Shown here piece by piece: positions 46,227 through 64,000 of a stretch of DNA of 64,000 nucleotides. Positions within the stretch are counted from its first letter, which is position 1; each line of letters opens with the position of its first letter. Under the pieces are notes generated by a model. The model was not told the origin of the DNA. It did not search any database and saw nothing but the letters and a program-made list of their open reading frames with translations. The stretch is from Lumbricus rubellus (taxonomy: Eukaryota > Annelida > Clitellata > Crassiclitellata > Lumbricidae): contig OX243818.1 of NCBI GenBank assembly GCA_945859605.1, positions 36,947,773-37,011,772 on the forward strand. The letters run 5' to 3'. A program made the translations under genes and the position numbers.

Positions 46227-46982
46227 TGTGACACAAATATTTGTACATCATGTGTTAATAAATTCATCACGTACTATTCCACTCCACTTTTTTTGGAAAA
46301 AAAGTAGCGATGAAATTAAAATGCGATTTTAAATTGTAACATCAACTATAAAACTTTCATTTGTTGAACGAAGTCAATACTGTCCATCCATATCATTGAA
46401 CAATTTAGCATACTGTAAGGCTATTCAATCCAAATAATTCTATACCGTCATTATCATAATGCAAAAAAACCACAAATTTCAGACAGAAATCCGGTAACAG
46501 GTCTACAGTTAAAACAGAAGCGTCTTATTATCAGCTCTGAATAATTTTCCAACTGAGAGAATGCACATGCACACTGACACCTAGTACCTATAATACGATC
46601 TATTAGAAAGAACCTACATTTATTATTTTATCTAGAGAGTTTGTATGGACATTGCATCTTTCCGTGTGGCAGCTGTAACATAATTTTTAATTATGTACTA
46701 CGCTTTTGATGTGCAATATATCCTCCTGAAGATGCAAACACTTGATATTTTCTGGGGAGCTGGGTCTCTCGACTTGACTCAGAACAAAAATTAAACCATT
46801 GGATGAAAGAATTTAAACTTGCATCTTGCTTCATAAAGGATGACATTAGTATATACCTGCATTCATGCATAAACTCACTTGTGCATTTTGAGAGAACCTT
46901 CTGGCAGCATAAACTCTGTGAATCATGTTCAACGTAGGTTCTTTCAAAATACACTGGCAAATTTATGCATGAAAGCCATCCT

Positions 46983-57887
<10,905 letters not shown>

Positions 57888-58759
57888 CTGTGCACGATTG
57901 GGGATAATATGATTTTCATTATCAAATTTCACTTAGCCAAATATTAGTATTATGGATACAGAACACATTATTAGAACAAGCACCATGTACAAAAAATATA
58001 TATATAAATAGAGTATTTTCATAACTGCAAACACCATGCAAAACCATCTACTGTAACAAGCATCCAGTCGATACAGGAAATTCAAGCAACAACATTTATG
58101 AACGTGGTCGCCCGCACATAGGGGCAAGAGGGGGCACTTGCTCCTTGGAAAATTGAAACCTATTGATTTTTTCGGACTACTTTGGGGTTTTTAACAAATT
58201 TCTTCGCATTAGACAATTATTGTTACCAATGGTGCATAGAGTAGAAATGAGAAAACTACGTTTACAAACCTCCATAAAAATAATTATGGTTTAAATTTCG
58301 TGCCTTGCATTTGCTAAAACTGAAGCCATGACCTTTTTTTATTATAGTCTATTTTATTGAACTCTCGCTGCAATGCACCTTTTTACAATTGCACAAAATA
58401 TTATCTATAAATTACATTAATGTAACGAGAAAAGCACTTGGCCCTGGAAAACTGATAACCACCTTGTTAATTCATTTATTCATTCATTCTATGGACTTAT
58501 TGCGCCCCTTCAGGAACCTACTTTTAACTATAATAAGCCTACTTTTCGATTTTTTAACAAATTTCTTTCCACTAAAATGACTAAATCAACAATTCATATC
58601 ATGAATTGAAAAAGTGAAACTGAGAAATTTACATCAAGAAACCTCTATGAAAAACAGCCAAGCATGCTCTTAATTTTCTTCCTTTCATTTTTCGAGCTTT
58701 TGCTAAAGCAATTTTTACCGTGACCGATGTGTTTTGCCCCTTCGTGTAAAAAAGTTCTG

Positions 58760-59227
58760 CCGGTGTAAAGGTTTCAAATTACCCCCTCCTAAACATTACC
58801 CCCCGGTAACTTGAAACCGGTCTCAGATTACCCCCCGGAAACTAGATTTGCATCAATCAAAGCATTTATTGCACTAATAAAATCAGAAAAATCATCCCGC
58901 TTCTTGTTTTGGTCTGCAGAATATCATCCGTCATCCCGCTTCGTGTCTTGTTATCAATATTTTGATCGGAAAAAAATAATAGCCTCGAAGACATTTTCTC
59001 CATTGTAACTTCAGCGGCAATTAGTATTTTAGTCACATATGAAAATATTAATAACAAACCACGAAGTGGGATGACGGATGAAAACTGTTCAGACCAAAAC
59101 AAGAAGCGGGATGAATTTTCCGATTATTTTAGTGCAATAAATGCGATGATTGGTCCAATTTACAGTTTTCAGGGGGGGGTAACCCGGGTAATGTTTAGGA
59201 GGGGGTAATCTGAAACCTTTACACCGG
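58760..59227. mobile_element. 468-bp MITE, CCGGTGTAAAGG ends
   Basis: Inverted ends CCGGTGTAAAGGTTTCAAAT and TCTGAAACCTTTACACCGG, extending through TTACCCCCTCCTAAACATTA. Same family as the 96-bp copy at 28,161. The centre contains inverted CATCCCGCTTCTTGTTTTGG blocks. Confidence 0.82.
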
Positions 59228-59379
59228 CACCCATATTTATGGAATCGAAATAAGTAGGCCTATATCATTATGGTGAAGATTTGTATATTCGGAAATTTTA
59301 AATATAACAAATACGATTAAAGTAATTTTCAAAATTCAATACGATTCAAAACAGTAAACTTCATGACCAATTGCTACAA

Positions 59380-61866
59380 TTAACTAGGTAAAGTGTGACG
59401 CAAAGCAATAGCTTGATGTTCAGCAGCACCAATACGGATTTTCAACATGTCCAATGCAGTATGGCTTTTCTCAGTCCCAGGCCTCAGAATAATCCAGTCA
59501 AGATCACGTTTAACTGCATACGCATGATAGTGCGAGAGATACTCTGCGGAAAATATTAAATTACCAGCCAAACCCCAAATGCCATCAAAAGCCAATATAA
59601 AAGATATTACAAAAAACACAGGAATATCGCAGTCAAGAATGTCCACAATAAAGCAGTCTCTAACAGCATAATGGACACCACCAACTGCAACAGACTGCAC
59701 AGACACAACCTGACCTGTCAATGAGCAACGAAAGTAATTTGTTACTGCCATCTGTAATGACTGCGGTAGGCTTCGAACACATATCTTTTTCTGAAGAACT
59801 GTAACAAGTTCATCATTTAACAAACATCGTTCACCAGATTGCTCAAAGCATTTTTTCATTTGATTTCTATTTGCTAGAGTATGGCAAATATTTTTGAAAT
59901 TTCCTGTGCTCTGAGCAATGCTTTTGAGATACTGGTGGTAGCTCTCAAACCGCATACACCACAAATGCCTAAGAGGACCATACACAGTCATGAGGCGTGG
60001 ATAATGGGTAAGAAAATGGCATTTTGGTGTAAAATCATCCAAAGCCAGCTCTAACAGAAGTGTGTGGTGGTCAGCTATTAAGAGGTCCAAGTAGGCAATC
60101 TGCGAAACATTCAAACTGTGTGCAAAAATGATTTCAGTCATCTTTCTGCACAAAATATACAGTTTCCAGTACTTGCTGTCACTTGGAACCAAATCTCCAA
60201 TAAGAAATGCTAGATTTCTAAACAAGCACCATTTCTGTGAAGCACTGCCAGGAATCGAAGATTTAGGAAATGAAGCAGGCAATAAGGTCGGAACATTCAT
60301 AGAATCATTACGACCAAACTTAAACTGTTGAAGACGTTCATTAAAAATTCTGGTGGTTAGAATTTTATCACCCATCAACCCACGCAAGCAAACCTTTAAA
60401 ACTATTGGAATGACACCTTCAAGCATGTCATGCATACAGTCAGGTGGCAATGAAGTTGTAGCATGAAAGCAGTCTAACGACTCTAAAGCTGCTTTTCTAT
60501 TTACACCATACACACCAGCCAATGTTCCATCAGCAAGAACAGATTCAGTATGAATATCATGCTCTTTCTGGGTTCTCAGTTTGGGATAACCATCATTGGT
60601 CTCTGAGCTGTACCGTTTAATTTCATCATAGCAAACCATGCAAAATCTACAGATACGCCCAGAACTAAAACATCCTCGAAAACCACCCAGCTCATGACTA
60701 GCTAGATTGTCAGCACAAACTGTAGCAAGTGATCCGAAAATGACTTGCAGTTTCCCATTAATGTTGACTTGAATGCCTTCAGACTCAAGGACATGGATGT
60801 CTTGCATGAATCTTTCAAGCACCTTATCAAGCCCATATTTCTTAACATGCACACTTTTCGCAATGCATGCAACATGTATACTACGTAGAGCAGACAGATG
60901 CTTCTGCTCGACATTTCCTATCTGAAAGTAGACAGCGGTGATGCTATGTTTTTTCTTGGCACCACCAAGGGGATTGCATAACTCCAGATCATCTACATAC
61001 AGATGCACCCGCAATGCCCCAGCATGCAAAGAAAAGTAATTATGTTGTTTGAAAGCCGTGCCATCAGTGTAGTCATATAGCACATCAGATGCCTTAGAAG
61101 GCACTCGATGAAGGCTTTCCAACACATCTGCATGATTAATATAATGCTGCACAGTTTTACACAGAGGTATGTACTGGTAGCATTCTTGCTTTCCAGTAAT
61201 TACATCTGTGCCTAGAACAACTCTCTCTGCCTCAACAAGGCCCAAATTATCTTTGCAATAACGAGTTATCTTTGAATCTGAACCAACATCTGACCAAAGG
61301 GAATTTATCAGAGAGTGATCAACCAAAGCATTATACAATGCAGTATCCCTACTAATGTCAATTCCATTCCTCTCCAAACGAGACAATATAAATTCACAGA
61401 AATGTTCCACAAATGTGCTGAACAAAACAGAGACATCATTAACAATGGCACTACAGGTTGACTTGGGTAGCAAATGACATTCTCTTGTTTGCAAAACAAA
61501 CATTGTGACATTCCTTGCAAATATTTGCATCAAATAACTTATGTCACTTTCATCATTGAGAGCTGTGTCATTTTCAAGGCTGGAAGCAAATTCATAAGAA
61601 TTGGCAGAAACTTGGACATTTTCTAATGAAGGAAATCTGTGCGAGTCCAGAGTGTCTAACTGACAACGATGTTCACGTTCTACATGCTTCCTATAACTGT
61701 CGCTAGTGGAATAGATTTTCTCACAGCCTTCTATGGAACAGCGTAATTGACAGTTTTTATCAAACGGATGAACTAAACGCATATGCAAAAGTAATTTCCT
61801 TACAGAAGGCAACTTAGCACTGCAATTTTCAAACAAGCATTGAACGAAAAATGTGTTTGTATCCAT
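59380..61866 (-). CDS. 828-codon transposase-like protein
   Basis: Intact single frame. Two N-terminal C2H2 fingers with C-X4-C-X12-H-X4-H spacing (C10, C15, H28, H33; C43, C48, H61, H66) suggest DNA binding. The rest carries motifs I recall from a multicopy animal family of unnamed transposon-type proteins: LYVDDLELCNPLG (about 289-301), CADNLASHELGGF (384-396) with CRFCMVC (406-412), PPDCMHDMLEGVIP (474-487), CHFLTHYPRL (616-625) and LWCMRFESYHQYLK (635-648). The spacing allows an RNase-H-like acidic triad near D292, D476 and E641; this is inference. The D-xx-HD-xLEG motif recalls tnp2 transposases of CACTA elements. The intact length argues for recent activity. Its neighbour downstream on the same strand is the PB1-like gene. 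Confidence 0.65.
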   Translation of the reverse strand: MDTNTFFVQCLFENCSAKLPSVRKLLLHMRLVHPFDKNCQLRCSIEGCEKIYSTSDSYRKHVEREHRCQLDTLDSHRFPSLENVQVSANSYEFASSLENDTALNDESDISYLMQIFARNVTMFVLQTRECHLLPKSTCSAIVNDVSVLFSTFVEHFCEFILSRLERNGIDISRDTALYNALVDHSLINSLWSDVGSDSKITRYCKDNLGLVEAERVVLGTDVITGKQECYQYIPLCKTVQHYINHADVLESLHRVPSKASDVLYDYTDGTAFKQHNYFSLHAGALRVHLYVDDLELCNPLGGAKKKHSITAVYFQIGNVEQKHLSALRSIHVACIAKSVHVKKYGLDKVLERFMQDIHVLESEGIQVNINGKLQVIFGSLATVCADNLASHELGGFRGCFSSGRICRFCMVCYDEIKRYSSETNDGYPKLRTQKEHDIHTESVLADGTLAGVYGVNRKAALESLDCFHATTSLPPDCMHDMLEGVIPIVLKVCLRGLMGDKILTTRIFNERLQQFKFGRNDSMNVPTLLPASFPKSSIPGSASQKWCLFRNLAFLIGDLVPSDSKYWKLYILCRKMTEIIFAHSLNVSQIAYLDLLIADHHTLLLELALDDFTPKCHFLTHYPRLMTVYGPLRHLWCMRFESYHQYLKSIAQSTGNFKNICHTLANRNQMKKCFEQSGERCLLNDELVTVLQKKICVRSLPQSLQMAVTNYFRCSLTGQVVSVQSVAVGGVHYAVRDCFIVDILDCDIPVFFVISFILAFDGIWGLAGNLIFSAEYLSHYHAYAVKRDLDWIILRPGTEKSHTALDMLKIRIGAAEHQAIALRHTLPS

Positions 61867-61869
61867 AAT

Positions 61870-62300
61870 ACATTAATGTAATGTTATTTTCAAAATCAAT
61901 TCACCACTTTCCATATAGAAATCAACCTGTATTAATATTCCTACAAATCAAATATCAAGTCATAAAAATCGATTCAAAATTGTGTAGTAATGGCAACACT
62001 GCAAAGGTCAAAATAAGACCAAACAACATGGGTTGGTGGGTTATGGATGAATAGATGGATGGATGGATGGATAGATGAATCCATAAATCATTACATCTTT
62101 TTCATGAAATAAGCAGGAAGTGGCAGCACTGTGTAGGACTATGCCACTAGAGAATGCAATTTTCTCAAGTAGGCATTGAATTGGTCATGGTGCACACGCT
62201 TGACGTTGCAAAAAACACTGCATATAATATTTGCAGTGGGTTTTTCAAAATCACTGCCATGTTCTGCATATTTAAACTAATTCGGCGCCACGTATATTAC
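61870..62300. other. promoter-side flank of the 828-codon ORF
   Basis: Holds a (GGAT)n run near 62,050-62,077 and scattered CACTG/CAGTG motifs (62,129, 62,234, 62,251). No clear repeat array like that at 43.7 kb. If the transposon model is right, this is its right subterminal region. Confidence 0.4.
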
Positions 62301-62306
62301 AGTGTA

Positions 62307-63180
62307 GAGCAATCAGAGGCGATCCCAGTATAGGCCCTATTTATGAATATAAGCTACTGTTTCCTACCTTTATTTCTCGGCTCGGTTAGCAGCCCCAGAA
62401 AGAATTTGGAGAAATTCGTAGAAGTTGATGTACAGTACCGCAAGGCACTTTGTCTTCTTCTTCGTAGCGCTTACAGATCGGCGTCGCTTTATATAATGAT
62501 TAGACAGTTAGGCTACCACGCGGCGTCTGCCCGTGTAATCGGGTCATGCCCGTTAGGCACTGAGCTCTTAATTTCCCTTGTCCAAAGAAGATTAGCAGCC
62601 TGGTTTCCCGCGGCAGCACAGGCTATCTACCGTCCCTCGTAGCCCATGTCGCACACGAAACCCGCGCTGATGGTCATTATAGCTTAACACCTAGCGCAGG
62701 ACCCCATGCAGCCTCCATGGCCCCGTCCGTCTAACACCCTGCCGCCTGAAGATTATCAGTAATAACTGCTTCGAAGTAGCATTCATTCAAATTACCCAGT
62801 AGGCTACAAGGGCAGATGGTCCAATATGTATGTATGTGCACTTGATATAGCGCTCCTTCAAAATTTAAAGCCGCTATAGCCTATATTATACAAATAGGCT
62901 ATTATAAGTAAGTTACTTCTTCGTGTGCAAAATTAATAGGCTAAGTGTATTTTTTACTCGATATCATTCCCACGAACAACGCAGTTTTTGATTTTTTAGC
63001 GGATTTAAATTTCATGTAGGCTAGCGCGGGTGCTTAAGTCTTTCTGGTGTGATATGTTAAGGGTGATGAGAATATTCAGAAAAGTTACATTCAAATAAAT
63101 AAATTGAAATCATTATGACAGTAGGAGAAAAAATAACATTTACGGGTGGACTAACAATTCATTGGTAGCCTAGAGAGAAT
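62307..63180. other. intergenic, octamer-rich
   Basis: TAGCCTA/TAGGCTA variants become dense again from about 62,870. A 99-codon open frame at 62,343-62,642 is not recognisable. Confidence 0.4.
62844..62868 (-). repeat. SINE tail fragment
   Basis: CTTGATATAGCGCTCCTTCAA, the SINE tail in reverse. Confidence 0.45.
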
Positions 63181-63204
63181 GACAGAGACATGAAGACACA
63201 GAGA

Positions 63205-63915
<711 letters not shown>

Positions 63916-64000
63916 TGTGGTTGTGTGAGTGTTCCTGTGTTTATTCTTCCATACTTTGTACTCCTGTGGACCTTTCATCTACAGACAGGCAGAAAGAGAG

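Noticed and set aside
46691..46960. Separate gene with VYFERTYVEH
   Set aside because: Probably an echo of exon G downstream of its stop; no acceptor or further homology.

Overview
The window is eukaryotic: spliced genes with GT/AG introns, C2H2 zinc-finger genes, LINEs, tRNA-derived SINEs, MITEs and long microsatellites. The palindromic octamer TAGGCCTA is strewn through most of it (18 exact copies in the first 10 kb, where about one per 64 kb is expected for a random 8-mer). Octamer, gene content (a CARD / NHL-propeller immune-type gene) and repeats suggest a marine invertebrate deuterostome, perhaps an echinoderm. That placement is a guess from memory, not a search result. There are no prokaryotic features and no CRISPR array.

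Layout. 1-3,705: the 5' part of an LTR retrotransposon on the minus strand (LTR, primer-binding site, gag with a SCAN-like segment and a CCHC knuckle); gag is split by an 848-bp inverted-repeat element with an ATTT target duplication. 3.7-11.8 kb: gene-poor DNA with SINEs and a foldback element. 11.8-13.1 kb: 13-finger C2H2 gene. 15.4-17.2 kb: truncated CR1/Jockey-like LINE. 17.2-21.6 kb: a complete-looking three-exon minus-strand gene, CARD / TRADD-N-like / NHL propeller, with MITE and LINE debris in its introns. 22-28.8 kb: Harbinger-like MITE, 69-bp minisatellite, terminal exon of an unknown gene, SINEs and a small hAT MITE. 30.9-32.9 kb: zinc-finger gene broken upstream by single-base losses in A runs. 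33.3-34.4 kb: exact 522-bp tandem duplication. 34.5-39.2 kb: nested hAT and foldback elements. 39.5-41.0 kb: 15-finger paralogue of the 11.8-kb gene.

43.65-62.30 kb looks like one mobile-element-sized block. CACTG/CAGTG-type ends sit in inverted orientation, a 47-bp subterminal repeat array lies just inside the left end, and two genes run on the same strand: an intact 828-codon transposase-like ORF, and a multi-exon gene with a PB1-like exon whose exons B-G join in frame with matched phases. The block has only three exact TAGGCCTA copies in 18.7 kb, as expected if it arrived after the octamers spread. It carries later insertions of its own (retrotransposon relic, LINE, SINE, several MITEs). 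62.3 kb to the end: octamer-rich DNA and a 342-bp-period microsatellite compound repeat.

The most unusual signal is the octamer. Pairs of related sequences show it behaves as an insertion of GGCCTA at a TA dinucleotide: in a zinc-finger linker, between the two cysteines of another finger, in gag (making a stop codon), and in both directions between two duplicated non-coding segments. A MITE at 54.69-55.12 kb has termini GGCC...GGCC next to TA; leaving two bases from each end on excision would produce exactly TAGGCCTA. This is a hypothesis with stated tests.
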